Shown piece after piece: positions 55,555 through 64,000 of a DNA stretch of 64,000 bases. Each line of letters begins with the position of its first letter. The stretch's first letter is position 1. The translations under genes were made by a program, and so were the position numbers. Where the stretch lies: contig NZ_CP027858.1 in NCBI RefSeq assembly GCF_005519465.1, forward strand, positions 1,798,001-1,862,000, given 5' to 3'. Below the pieces are notes generated by a model, which saw nothing but the letters and a program-made list of their open reading frames with translations, made no database searches and had not been told where the DNA came from. Source of the stretch: Streptomyces clavuligerus (GTDB lineage: Bacteria > Actinomycetota > Actinomycetes > Streptomycetales > Streptomycetaceae).

Positions 55555-58500
55555 ATGCCCGAACCTTCCGACCGGGGCTTCAGCCACTCTCCACCGCCTC
55601 CGCCTCCCGCCGCGCAGAAGTGGAAGCCGCTGGCCTGGACGCTGGCCGCGCTGATGGCGGCCGAGACCGCGCTGGTCGTCCAGACCACCGGACAGGCGGT
55701 CGCGTCACCGGTGCCCGCCGATGTGCGGGCGCCCGCCGCCGTGGCCGCCAAGCGGCCCGCCGGGGCCGCCTCGGCGGACGACGCCGCCGCCGCGGCCCTG
55801 ATGGCCAGAGTCCAGGACCGCCGCATCGAGGTGCTGTCGGAGCGCACCGAGAACAGCACGACCTGGATCAACCCGGACGGCACCACGACGGAAGAGGTCT
55901 CCACCGGACCCGTCCGTTTCAAGGACGCCTCCGGGGAGTGGCAGACGGTCGACGCCGACCTGGTCGAGCAGCCCGACGGAACCGTCGCGGCTCAGGCGCA
56001 CCCCTTGGACCTGGCGCTGGCCGGGAAGACACCGGCCGCCGCCGCCGCGAGGATCAAGGCGGCCGGCACCGCGCCCGGCGATGCCGAGACCCCGGCGGTA
56101 CCGCTCGTGTCCCTGGACGACGGCGACGGCAGGAAGATGACCCTCTCCTGGCGCGGCGCGCTTCCCGCACCGGCGCTGGAGGGGAACACCGCCCGTTACC
56201 CGGACGTGCTGCCCCGTACGGATCTGGTGGTCGATGCCACGCGGACAGGCTTCGAGCAGTTCCTGGAGCTGAAGGACCGGTCGGCGGTCGACGCCACCGG
56301 CACCGTCACGCTCAGCCTCAGCGTCAAGGGGCTGAAGGCACGCGCCAACGACGACCGGTCTGTCACCTTCCTGGACAGCGAGACCGGCAAGCAGGCCGGT
56401 ACGCTGCCCGCCCCGGTGATGTGGGACGCCACCGTGGACAAGAAGTCCGGTGAGCACACCCGCCGTGCCCCGGTCGGGCTGAAGGTCACCCAGGACGGCG
56501 ACCGTATCGACCTGACGCTCACCCCGGACGCGAAGTTCCTGGACGCTCCGGAGACGAAGTTCCCGGTCACCGTCGATCCGGCGGTGAACATGAGCGGCTA
56601 CTTCGACACCTTCGTCCAGCAGGGCTACGGCACCGACCAGTCGACAGCGGTCGAGCTGAAGATCGGCAACAACGGCTCCGGCCAGGTCGCCCGCTCCTTC
56701 CTGTCCTTCAAGACGGGCGCCATCAAGGGCAAGGTCGTCAAGAGCGCCAAGCTCAACCTGTTCAACTTCCACTCCTGGTCCTGCACGGCCAAGCCGTGGG
56801 ACGTGTGGACGACCCAGCCCGCCGGCACGGCATCCCGCTGGACCGCCCAGCCCACCTGGAACTCCAAGCAGGCCACCTCCACCGGCACCAAGGGCCACTC
56901 CAGCCCGTGCGCCGACGGCTGGGTGAGCGCGGACATCACCACGCTGGCCAAGGACTGGGCCGCCAAGGGCAGCGCCGAGAACCACATCGGTCTGCGCGCC
57001 GGTGACGAGAAGGACGAGTTCGGCTGGAAGAGGTTCAACTCCGGCAACGCGACATCGAACACGCCCTATCTGTCCGTCACCTACAACACCAAGCCGGGAG
57101 CGGCCTCGCCCGTCTCCCCCCTGTCGGGTACGGCCACGGCCGACACCACTCCGACCCTGACCGGCAAGGCCACGGACCCGGACGGCAACACCGTCCAGCT
57201 CACCTACGAGATATGGACTCCGACCGGCACCGCGGCGGTGCAGACCGGCAAGTCCGCCTATGTCGCCTCGGGCTCCAACGCGCCGTGGAGCCCGACCACC
57301 GCTCTGGCCCCGGGCCAGTACAAGTGGCGGGCCGCGGTCTACGACGGCACGACGTGGAACGGCACCTGGTCGGCCTGGCAGACCTTCACGGTCGACACCG
57401 TGAAGCCCGGCACCACCGCGGTGTCCTCGTCCGCCTTCCCCTCCGGTCAGTGGTCGGGAACCCCCGACTCCGCCGGGAACTTCTCGGGCTCCTTCACCTT
57501 CACCCCGCCCACCAGCGATGTGAAGGACATCCAGTACAAGCTGGACGCCGGTGCCTGGGTCACCGCACCCACCACGGGGGCGGCCGTCGTGAAGACCCTC
57601 ACCTTCAAGGCCGGGCAGCACACCCTCACCACGCAGACCCGTGACGCGGCGGGCAACACCTCCGCCGCCAGGACGTACTCCTTCGCCGCGGGCAAGGGCG
57701 CGGCCCTGACCGCCCCCGGCGAGGGCGAGCGCCCGGCCCGGCGCACCGGGCTGATGGCCGAGGGCAAGAGCACCTACACCGAGGTCCGTTACCAGTACCG
57801 GCGTGGCGAGACCGACTCCTGGAAGGACGTGCCCGTCGCGGACGTCCGCGTCAACTCCAGCGGCCAGGTGCTGAGCGCGTGGCCCGTCGCCGTCAGCGGA
57901 GGCAAGCCCGCCCCGTTGACCTGGAACATCACCGACACTCTCAGCGCGGACGGCCCGGTCGACATCCGTGCCGTCTTCAAGGACAGCGCCGGTACCGACG
58001 CCTCTCCGGAGACGACCGTCGTCGTGGACCGCAACGCGGGTGCGGCCCCTGAGATGCCCGTCGGCCCCGGCAGTGTCAACGCTCTGACCGGTGACTTCAC
58101 CCTCGGAGAGAGCGACACCACCGTCTTCGGGCTCTCCGTCACCCGCAACGCCTCCTCGCGCCGCCCCTCCCTGGGCAGCACGCAGAGCGGTCAGGCCGCG
58201 ATCTTTGGACCGCAGTGGGCCTCCGGCACCGAAGCGGAACTCACCGACACCACGTGGTCCACCGTGCGTGAGGCCGACGGCGGCCTTGTCACGGTCACGG
58301 ACGGGGACGGCCGTCAGATCGGCTTCACCGCCACCACCGGCGGCGGCTGGAAGGCCGAGCCCGGTGCCGAGGGCCTGAGCCTGGCGAAGGAGCGCGACGG
58401 CGCCTACCGCCTGAAGGACACCACGGGAACGGTCAGCACCTTCACCAAGCCCGCAGGTACCGACGCCTGGCAGCTCTCGGCCACCGCCCGTCCCGGCGAC

Positions 58501-61500
58501 GACCCGGACGACCCCACCACGGTGCTGGTCTCCACGGTCACCACCCAGAACGACAGGCGGATCGCGCGCCCCGCCTATGTGATCGCCCGTACCAGCGCGG
58601 TCCCGGTCGGTACGTGCGAGGCCACCCCGAGCACAAAGGGCTGCCGCGTACTGGAGTACGTCTACGCCGGGACCACCACAGCCACCGGCGGCGACCTCGG
58701 CGACTACGCCGGACAGGTCTCAGCGATCAAGCTGTGGGCCACCGAACCGGGCGCGGCCACCGCGACGGCGACCGAAGTCGCCGCCTACGCCTACGACAGC
58801 GACGGCCGTCTCCGCCAGACGTGGGACCCCCGGATCACCCCCGCGCTGAAGACCGAGTACGCGTACGACACGGCGGGTCGCGTCACCCGGCTCACCCAGC
58901 CCGGTGAACTCCCCTGGACGTTCGCCTACGCCAAGGCGGGCGCGTCCGCCACGGCCGGAGAGGGCATGCTGGTCAAGGCGTCCCGTCCGGCGCTGAAGCA
59001 GGGGTCGCGGACGGAGACCGAGGGAGAGGCCGCCACCTCGGTGGTCTACGACGTCCCGCTCACCGGTGACAAGGCCCCGCACGGCATGGGACCGGACCGG
59101 GTCGCGGCATGGGGACAGACCGACGCCCCCGCCGACGCCACCGCGCTCTTCCCCGCCGACGAGGTCCCCTCGGCCCACAGCGGCGATCTGCTGACGGCCG
59201 CCGACTACCGCCGCGCGGTGATCACCTACACCAACGCCTCCGGGCGGCAGGTCAACAGCGCCGAGCCCGGTGGTCACATCTCCACCAGTGAGTACGACAC
59301 CTTCGGCAACACCGTGCGCGAGCTGACCGCCGCCAACCGCGCGCTGGCCCTCGGCACCTCGGCAGGGGCGGCCGGGACCCTCGACGCGCTGGGCATCACC
59401 TCCCTGCCCGCGGACGACCGCGCGGAGCTGCTCTCCTCCCGGTCCGTCTACAGCAAGGACGGCGTCAGCGAGATCGACGCCTACAGCCCCCTGCGTCTCA
59501 CCTCGCTGACCGCCGGACTGCCCGCGGCCGGAGACCTTCCGGCCGTTCCGGCGGGAACGGCGGTGGCAGGGCGCGAGCACACCCGCACCGTCTACGACCA
59601 GGGCCGTCCCACCGACGGCAGCGCCGGGGCCAGCCACCGGCCCACCGAGACCACGGTCGGCGTACAGGTACCCGGCTACCCCGAGAGCGGTGCCCGCACC
59701 ACCCGCACCGCCTACGACTGGTCCACCGGGCTGCCGCTCTCCAGGACGGAAGCGCCCGACAGCCTCGCACTGAGCCGTACCACCACGTACAACGCCGCGG
59801 GACAGCCGGTTCTCGCGACCACCCCGGCCTCGGACGGCCAGGACGCCTCCGCGACCGTCACCGCCTACTGGACGGCAGGCGGCACGGGCGACTGCTCCGG
59901 CCGCCCCGAGTGGGCCGATCTGGTCTGCCGGACCAGCCCCGCGGCGAAGATCACCGGAGCCAACGGCAACCCCGACGAGGGCCTGACCACCACCACCGAG
60001 TACAACCGGCACGGGCAGACCACCAGGACGACCGAGACCGGCAACGGCACCACCCGCGTCACCGAGACCGGCTACGACGACGCCGGCCGGGTCACGCGGA
60101 CAGCGATCACCGGCGACGCCGGGGCGGCCGTCGAGGAGAACACGACCGGCTACGACCGGGAGAACGGCAGGGTTGTCGCGGTCTCGACCGCCGACGCCAC
60201 GTTGACCAGCGCCTATGACGCCCTGGGGCGTCTGGTCGGATACACCGACGCGAACGGCGCCACCACCGCCACCGCCTACGACGCCCTGAACCGGGTGGTC
60301 ACGACCACCAGCTCCGCACCGTACACCCTCACCTACACCTACGACACCGCCGCCGAGCCCCGTGGCCTGGCGACCAAGGTGACCGACTCCGTCGCCGGTG
60401 AGTTCACCAGCGTCTACGACGCCGACGGACAGACCGTCCGGCAGACCCTTCCCGGCGGCGTCACCATGCGCCAGACCAACGCGCCCAACGGCGAGGCGGT
60501 CGCCCGGAGCTACACCCTCGACGGCCAGGAGGAGCCCTTCTTCTCCAGCGCCGCCACCACCACGGTGCACGGTGAACTGGCCGAGCGGACCGGTCTGACC
60601 GTGGCCGACAACGCCTACGACGCGGCGGGCCGTCTCGTGCGGAGCGCCACCACCGCCCAGGACGGCTCCGCCGACTGCGCCCTGTACAGCTACACGTACA
60701 ACGCCAACGGAAGCCGCAAGAGCCAGGCCGCCGGGACCGGCAACGCCGAGACGGGCTGCCCCTCCGCCACCGGCACCCCGACCGAGCACGTCTACGACTC
60801 GGCGGGGCGCATCGTCGACGACGGCTACCGCTACGACGGACGGGGCCGTCTGGTCTCCTCCCCGGACGGGCTGTCCTCGGAGTACTTCGCCAACGACACG
60901 ACCCGGCGCCAGACGGCCGACGACCGCCGGCAGACCTGGACGCTCGACCCGGCGGGCCGCAAGCGCGGCGTCCTGATCGAGACGAACACCGCGGGCGCAT
61001 GGGCCCAGACCGATGCCGAGCAGTTCCACTACGACGAGAACGACCAGCTCGTCTGGGTGCGGAACGGCAGCGGGGGCGTCACCCGCACGCTGGTGACCGA
61101 CGTCGACGATCTGAACGGCATCGCGGCGATCGGCGACGACGGCTCGGTGACGATCGAACTCAACGAGGCCAGTGACGAGGGACAGATCCAGTACACCCCC
61201 GGCACCGGGGACGTCCTCGTCCAGGACAGCGCGGCCGGACAGCCCGCCGGAGCGGATCTGGCGGCTCTGATCGGCGGCGAGGACGTCACCGGCGCGGCCG
61301 GTGCCCTCGCCCGGTGCCTGGGCTGCGTGGCCTCCCCCCTCGCCTCGCCGATGAGGGCCGCGGCGCGCTACTCGCCGAAGGGTTCGGCGAAGTCCGCCAC
61401 GGACTACTGGCTCTTCACCCGCGGCCTGTGGGCCTTCCGGGACGAGAAGCGCCGCAAGGGACGCCGCGGTGACCTCGTCTGGAGTGACGACGGGTGCTCC

Positions 61501-61782
61501 GCCCCGTGGTACTCGCACATCGTGATCGGGCCTTCGGTCGGCTACTACAGCGGTCAGTTCTACTGGCCCTGCGCCCGGCACGACTTCGGCTACCGCAACT
61601 ACCGGAAGCAGAACCGTCGCACCAGGGCGAACAAGGACAAGATCGACAACCGGTTCCGCTACGACATGAAGAAGCGGATCTGTGAGCCCAAGGCCGTCGA
61701 ATTCGTGTGCAAGGGGGCGGCGGACGGCTTCTACTACGCGGTGAAAAAGGGTGGGGACAGCTCCTTCTTCAAGAAGTGGTGA
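55555..61782 (+). CDS. RHS-repeat secreted protein with C-terminal phospholipase A2-like toxin domain
   Basis: 2075 residues. Proline-rich cytoplasmic start and a signal/anchor helix (about 22-50). A DNRLRE-type beta domain at about 338-515 (YFDTFVQQGYG...SFLSF...WVSADITTL), a fibronectin-like region to about 620, then RHS/YD repeats (AYDSDGRL, AYDALNRV, VYDSAGRI) to about 1800. The usual core end with DPxGRxxSxDP is missing. The tail (about 1975-2075) has C1981 (DDGCSAPWY), then PCARHDFGYRNY with His2009-Asp2010 and Cys2006, the catalytic and disulfide pattern of prokaryotic phospholipase A2. A likely polymorphic toxin; RHS shell houses the lipase until delivery. Confidence 0.87.
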   Translation: MPEPSDRGFSHSPPPPPPAAQKWKPLAWTLAALMAAETALVVQTTGQAVASPVPADVRAPAAVAAKRPAGAASADDAAAAALMARVQDRRIEVLSERTENSTTWINPDGTTTEEVSTGPVRFKDASGEWQTVDADLVEQPDGTVAAQAHPLDLALAGKTPAAAAARIKAAGTAPGDAETPAVPLVSLDDGDGRKMTLSWRGALPAPALEGNTARYPDVLPRTDLVVDATRTGFEQFLELKDRSAVDATGTVTLSLSVKGLKARANDDRSVTFLDSETGKQAGTLPAPVMWDATVDKKSGEHTRRAPVGLKVTQDGDRIDLTLTPDAKFLDAPETKFPVTVDPAVNMSGYFDTFVQQGYGTDQSTAVELKIGNNGSGQVARSFLSFKTGAIKGKVVKSAKLNLFNFHSWSCTAKPWDVWTTQPAGTASRWTAQPTWNSKQATSTGTKGHSSPCADGWVSADITTLAKDWAAKGSAENHIGLRAGDEKDEFGWKRFNSGNATSNTPYLSVTYNTKPGAASPVSPLSGTATADTTPTLTGKATDPDGNTVQLTYEIWTPTGTAAVQTGKSAYVASGSNAPWSPTTALAPGQYKWRAAVYDGTTWNGTWSAWQTFTVDTVKPGTTAVSSSAFPSGQWSGTPDSAGNFSGSFTFTPPTSDVKDIQYKLDAGAWVTAPTTGAAVVKTLTFKAGQHTLTTQTRDAAGNTSAARTYSFAAGKGAALTAPGEGERPARRTGLMAEGKSTYTEVRYQYRRGETDSWKDVPVADVRVNSSGQVLSAWPVAVSGGKPAPLTWNITDTLSADGPVDIRAVFKDSAGTDASPETTVVVDRNAGAAPEMPVGPGSVNALTGDFTLGESDTTVFGLSVTRNASSRRPSLGSTQSGQAAIFGPQWASGTEAELTDTTWSTVREADGGLVTVTDGDGRQIGFTATTGGGWKAEPGAEGLSLAKERDGAYRLKDTTGTVSTFTKPAGTDAWQLSATARPGDDPDDPTTVLVSTVTTQNDRRIARPAYVIARTSAVPVGTCEATPSTKGCRVLEYVYAGTTTATGGDLGDYAGQVSAIKLWATEPGAATATATEVAAYAYDSDGRLRQTWDPRITPALKTEYAYDTAGRVTRLTQPGELPWTFAYAKAGASATAGEGMLVKASRPALKQGSRTETEGEAATSVVYDVPLTGDKAPHGMGPDRVAAWGQTDAPADATALFPADEVPSAHSGDLLTAADYRRAVITYTNASGRQVNSAEPGGHISTSEYDTFGNTVRELTAANRALALGTSAGAAGTLDALGITSLPADDRAELLSSRSVYSKDGVSEIDAYSPLRLTSLTAGLPAAGDLPAVPAGTAVAGREHTRTVYDQGRPTDGSAGASHRPTETTVGVQVPGYPESGARTTRTAYDWSTGLPLSRTEAPDSLALSRTTTYNAAGQPVLATTPASDGQDASATVTAYWTAGGTGDCSGRPEWADLVCRTSPAAKITGANGNPDEGLTTTTEYNRHGQTTRTTETGNGTTRVTETGYDDAGRVTRTAITGDAGAAVEENTTGYDRENGRVVAVSTADATLTSAYDALGRLVGYTDANGATTATAYDALNRVVTTTSSAPYTLTYTYDTAAEPRGLATKVTDSVAGEFTSVYDADGQTVRQTLPGGVTMRQTNAPNGEAVARSYTLDGQEEPFFSSAATTTVHGELAERTGLTVADNAYDAAGRLVRSATTAQDGSADCALYSYTYNANGSRKSQAAGTGNAETGCPSATGTPTEHVYDSAGRIVDDGYRYDGRGRLVSSPDGLSSEYFANDTTRRQTADDRRQTWTLDPAGRKRGVLIETNTAGAWAQTDAEQFHYDENDQLVWVRNGSGGVTRTLVTDVDDLNGIAAIGDDGSVTIELNEASDEGQIQYTPGTGDVLVQDSAAGQPAGADLAALIGGEDVTGAAGALARCLGCVASPLASPMRAAARYSPKGSAKSATDYWLFTRGLWAFRDEKRRKGRRGDLVWSDDGCSAPWYSHIVIGPSVGYYSGQFYWPCARHDFGYRNYRKQNRRTRANKDKIDNRFRYDMKKRICEPKAVEFVCKGAADGFYYAVKKGGDSSFFKKW

Positions 61783-61817
61783 CCCTCGCCGACATGAGAA
61801 CCAGCTGATCGCTCCGT

Positions 61818-61865
61818 GGCCGGTCAGGGGGGTGGACCGAGAGGAACACTCCCCTGACCGGCCAC
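61818..61865 (+). terminator. Terminator between the RHS toxin and the membrane protein
   Basis: Fourteen-base perfect arms TGGCCGGTCAGGGG / CCCCTGACCGGCCA, 20-base loop, 36 bases after the RHS stop. Separates or attenuates transcription into the next gene. Confidence 0.7.
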
Positions 61866-61893
61866 ACCCGACCCCGCCTGAGGATCGCCCCCC

Positions 61894-62688
61894 ATGAACA
61901 GAACGTCACACCCCTCGTTCCGTATCGCCCTCTCCCTCGCCGCGGCCGTGTGCTCGGCCGTCGCCGGACTCGTACTGCTGCCCTGGGACCCGAGAGCCAC
62001 GGTGCCGGTCGCCCCCGGATCGGACACCCTGACCACCGGGTACACCTGGTGGGGGGTCGCGCTCTTCGCGGTGGTCCTGGCGGTCGCCGCCTGGGTCACC
62101 GGCCGTTTCGGCGGTGGCGCGGGCGCCGCCATGGCGGCGGCGGGCGGCGTTCCCTCCGCCCTGCTGCTGGTCTCCTTCCTGGCGCATGAACCCGAATCCG
62201 ACGGCTTCGCGGGGCTCTGGTCCCTCAACTGGCTCTTCGCCGCCTGTCTCATGGTCGTCGGCGCCGGAGTCGTCGCGATGGTCGCCCAGGACGGCCGCCC
62301 CGGACTCGACCGGATGCCGGATGCCTCCCTGAAGCTCCTGGTCCCGGCCGCGGTCGCGGGAGCGGTGTCGTTCACCGCGTTCCTCGTCCAGCTCGTCTCC
62401 TCCGGTTCGGGGCCGGTGGTACGCGGCTGCGCCGCCCTGGCCGCCCTCGCCCTCGGGTACGGCGCGGGCTGGATCCTGCGGGCCGTCGGCCGCCGCCCGG
62501 CCACCGCGACCCTGCTCACGGTCGGTGCCGTGCTGCTCATGGCGGCCGTCGAGACCGTATCCGCGCTGCTGTGGGAGTGGCGGGCGCCGGAAGCCCTCGC
62601 CTGGGGGATCACCCTGCTCGGCTGTGGAGCGGGCACGGCGGCGGCGTATCTGCCGCGCACCCCGAACGGTCCCCCGTCGGGGGCGTGA
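61894..62688 (+). CDS. Polytopic membrane protein, candidate immunity protein
   Basis: 264 residues with about eight membrane helices and short loops; no known catalytic motif. GAGG precedes ATG 61894. Position right after the toxin and membrane location fit an immunity protein that protects against a phospholipase; this is inference from context, and a strong hairpin separates the two genes. Confidence 0.7.
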   Translation: MNRTSHPSFRIALSLAAAVCSAVAGLVLLPWDPRATVPVAPGSDTLTTGYTWWGVALFAVVLAVAAWVTGRFGGGAGAAMAAAGGVPSALLLVSFLAHEPESDGFAGLWSLNWLFAACLMVVGAGVVAMVAQDGRPGLDRMPDASLKLLVPAAVAGAVSFTAFLVQLVSSGSGPVVRGCAALAALALGYGAGWILRAVGRRPATATLLTVGAVLLMAAVETVSALLWEWRAPEALAWGITLLGCGAGTAAAYLPRTPNGPPSGA

Positions 62689-62870
62689 CGGACGGCCGGG
62701 AGACCCGCAAGCGGCCTCCTCCGGCTTCCGCTCCGTGCGCCGCGCCGTCGCGACACCACGGCGTTACCGCTGTACCCGGGCGCGTACCGGTAGCGTGCGT
62801 GGCCCCACGTTCGTGATCACAGAGCGCCCGGCGCGGCTCCGCGCCGGGTGGTGAGAGCAGGTGACGGCGC

Positions 62871-63923
62871 ATGGTCTTCGAGCGGTCCCGGCGGCCGGAG
62901 GGACCTGTCCGGGCGGAGGGACCCGTGCGGGCGGGGGCTGTCCGCCCGTCCGCCGTCTCCCGCCGGGCGCTGCTGACGGCAGCGGCGCTGCTGCCGCTCG
63001 CCGGGTGCGGTACGAGGGAACGGACCGGCTCCCCGCCCGCGTCGGTACGGGCTGCGGGGCGCGGGTCGCCCGGCGCCGAGGGGCGGGCGCGGGTGGCGGA
63101 CCTGGCCGCGCTGGAGCGGGAGCACGGGGCCCGGCTGGGGGTGTACGCCCTGGAGACCGGCACCGGGGCCGAGGTCGCCCACCGCGCCGACGAGCGCTTC
63201 GCCTTCTGCTCCACGTTCAAGGCCCTCGCCGCCGCCGCGGTCCTGCACCACCATCCGATCCGCCATCTGGAGCGGCGGGTCACCTGGACCCGGGCCGACG
63301 TCGACTCGATCTCACCGGTCACCGAGGACCACATCGCCACCGGGCTGACGGTCGGCCAGCTCTGTGACGCCGCCATCCGGCACAGCGACGGCACGGCCGG
63401 GAATCTGCTGATGCGCGATCTCGGCGGGCCCTCCCGGCTCACCGCCTATCTGCGCGGACTCGGGGACTCCGTCAGCCGGATGGACCAGTACGAGCCCGAG
63501 CTGAACCACGACCCGCCGCACGACCCCCGGGACACCACCACCCCCCGGGCGATCGCGTCCGACTACCGGAAGCTGGTCCTCGGGGACGCGCTGACCCCGG
63601 ACCGGCGCGCCCTGCTCACCGACTGGCTGGTGCGGAACACCACCGGAGGCCGCCGTATCCGGGCCGGAGTCCCCTCCGGCTGGCGGGTGGCCGACAAGAC
63701 CGGAACCGGCAACTACGGCAGGGCCAACGACATCGCCGTGCTCTGGCCGCCCCGGTCGTCCCCGCTGGTAGTAGCCGTCATGTCCGACCGTCCCGGCTTT
63801 CGCACCCCGCCCAGCGAACGGCTGATCGCCGAGGCCGCGGAGCGGATCGTCGCCGGGCTGGTCCGGCACCCGCCGACCCATGCGTCAGGGGCCGGGGCGC
63901 CCTCGCGGCACCCCGGCCCCTGA
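62871..63923 (+). CDS. bla: Class A beta-lactamase, Tat-exported lipoprotein
   Basis: 350 residues. Twin-arginine signal SRRALLTAAALLPLAGC with lipobox LAGC (Cys46), so anchored outside the membrane. Active site: nucleophile Ser114 in STFK (Lys117), SDG (172-174) in place of the usual SDN, omega-loop Glu208 in EPELN, and KTG (276-278). The catalytic set is present, so activity is likely, but SDG may alter penicillin/cephalosporin preference. The Pro/Gly-rich stretch (47-72) is a linker. Monocistronic; no BlaI/BlaR or LysR regulator adjacent. Confidence 0.93.
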   Translation: MVFERSRRPEGPVRAEGPVRAGAVRPSAVSRRALLTAAALLPLAGCGTRERTGSPPASVRAAGRGSPGAEGRARVADLAALEREHGARLGVYALETGTGAEVAHRADERFAFCSTFKALAAAAVLHHHPIRHLERRVTWTRADVDSISPVTEDHIATGLTVGQLCDAAIRHSDGTAGNLLMRDLGGPSRLTAYLRGLGDSVSRMDQYEPELNHDPPHDPRDTTTPRAIASDYRKLVLGDALTPDRRALLTDWLVRNTTGGRRIRAGVPSGWRVADKTGTGNYGRANDIAVLWPPRSSPLVVAVMSDRPGFRTPPSERLIAEAAERIVAGLVRHPPTHASGAGAPSRHPGP

Positions 63924-63960
63924 CGGGACGGAACAGGACGAGCCGGGCCCGAGGGGCGGT

Positions 63961-64000
63961 CAGCCGAGCCGGGTCAGCCTGGTGCCCAGGGACGGCTCCG
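63961..64000 (-). CDS. C-terminal end of a further gene (cut by window)
   Basis: Reading the minus strand into the window gives EPSLGTRLTRLG and a TGA at 63961-63963, a plausible protein end. Too short to identify. Confidence 0.3.

Overview
The window is a high-GC actinobacterial chromosome segment, almost certainly Streptomyces. The reasons are strong GC bias at third codon positions, GTG/TTG starts, many four-base stop/start overlaps, and a block (about 6.8-35.5 kb) whose order matches, from memory, the S. coelicolor SCO5351-SCO5375 neighbourhood: response regulator, ArgS-like protein, lysA, hom, thrC, thrB, rho, LCP protein, rpmE, prfA, prmC, tsaC, phosphatase-like protein, glyA, wecA-like, atpIBEFHAGDC, DUF2550.

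Layout. (1) 1-6738: an accessory block. A plus-strand, tightly coupled operon encodes a GalE-type epimerase (cut by the window edge), a histidine phosphatase, an alkaline-phosphatase-superfamily phosphodiesterase, an ABC-2 exporter pair, a discrete acyl carrier protein and a PAP2 phosphatase. A coupled methyltransferase/Nudix pair converges on it. It looks like the edge of a biosynthetic cluster. (2) 6781-35458: the conserved core, all on the minus strand: the complete F1Fo ATP synthase operon, an undecaprenyl-phosphate sugar-phosphate transferase, serine hydroxymethyltransferase, translation genes, a cell-wall LCP ligase, Rho, and the threonine/lysine branch of the aspartate pathway. A secreted S1 protease with FG-GAP repeats sits between rho and the LCP gene.

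(3) 35661-51294: a tRNA-Arg(CCG) gene whose 3' part is the left end of an integrated element of about 15.6 kb, bounded by a perfect 45-bp direct repeat (35691-35735 and 51250-51294). The element has a tyrosine integrase, a small excisionase-like protein, a primase-polymerase plus helicase replication pair, an FtsK/TraB-type DNA translocase, Spd-like membrane proteins, a GntR regulator and several small conserved proteins. This is an actinomycete integrative and conjugative element (AICE) of the prim-pol type. I see a probable replication origin (36-bp perfect palindrome with 11 TGACGC iterons), a probable clt transfer locus, and a near-consensus promoter with an operator-like palindrome inside its spacer. 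One conserved small gene is frameshifted.

(4) 51295-53532: a small scar beyond the right att site with a hypothetical gene and a VapB/PIN-type toxin-antitoxin pair, closed by a third, degenerate copy of the att core (53459-53480). This suggests an older, decayed insertion at the same tRNA. (5) 53533-64000: a SWIM zinc-finger protein; a 2075-residue RHS-repeat secreted protein ending in a phospholipase A2-like domain, followed by a polytopic membrane protein that may be its immunity partner; a Tat-type lipoprotein class A beta-lactamase; and the last codons of a further minus-strand gene.

All calls come from reading motifs and context; no database search was run. Gene-order and family statements are from memory.
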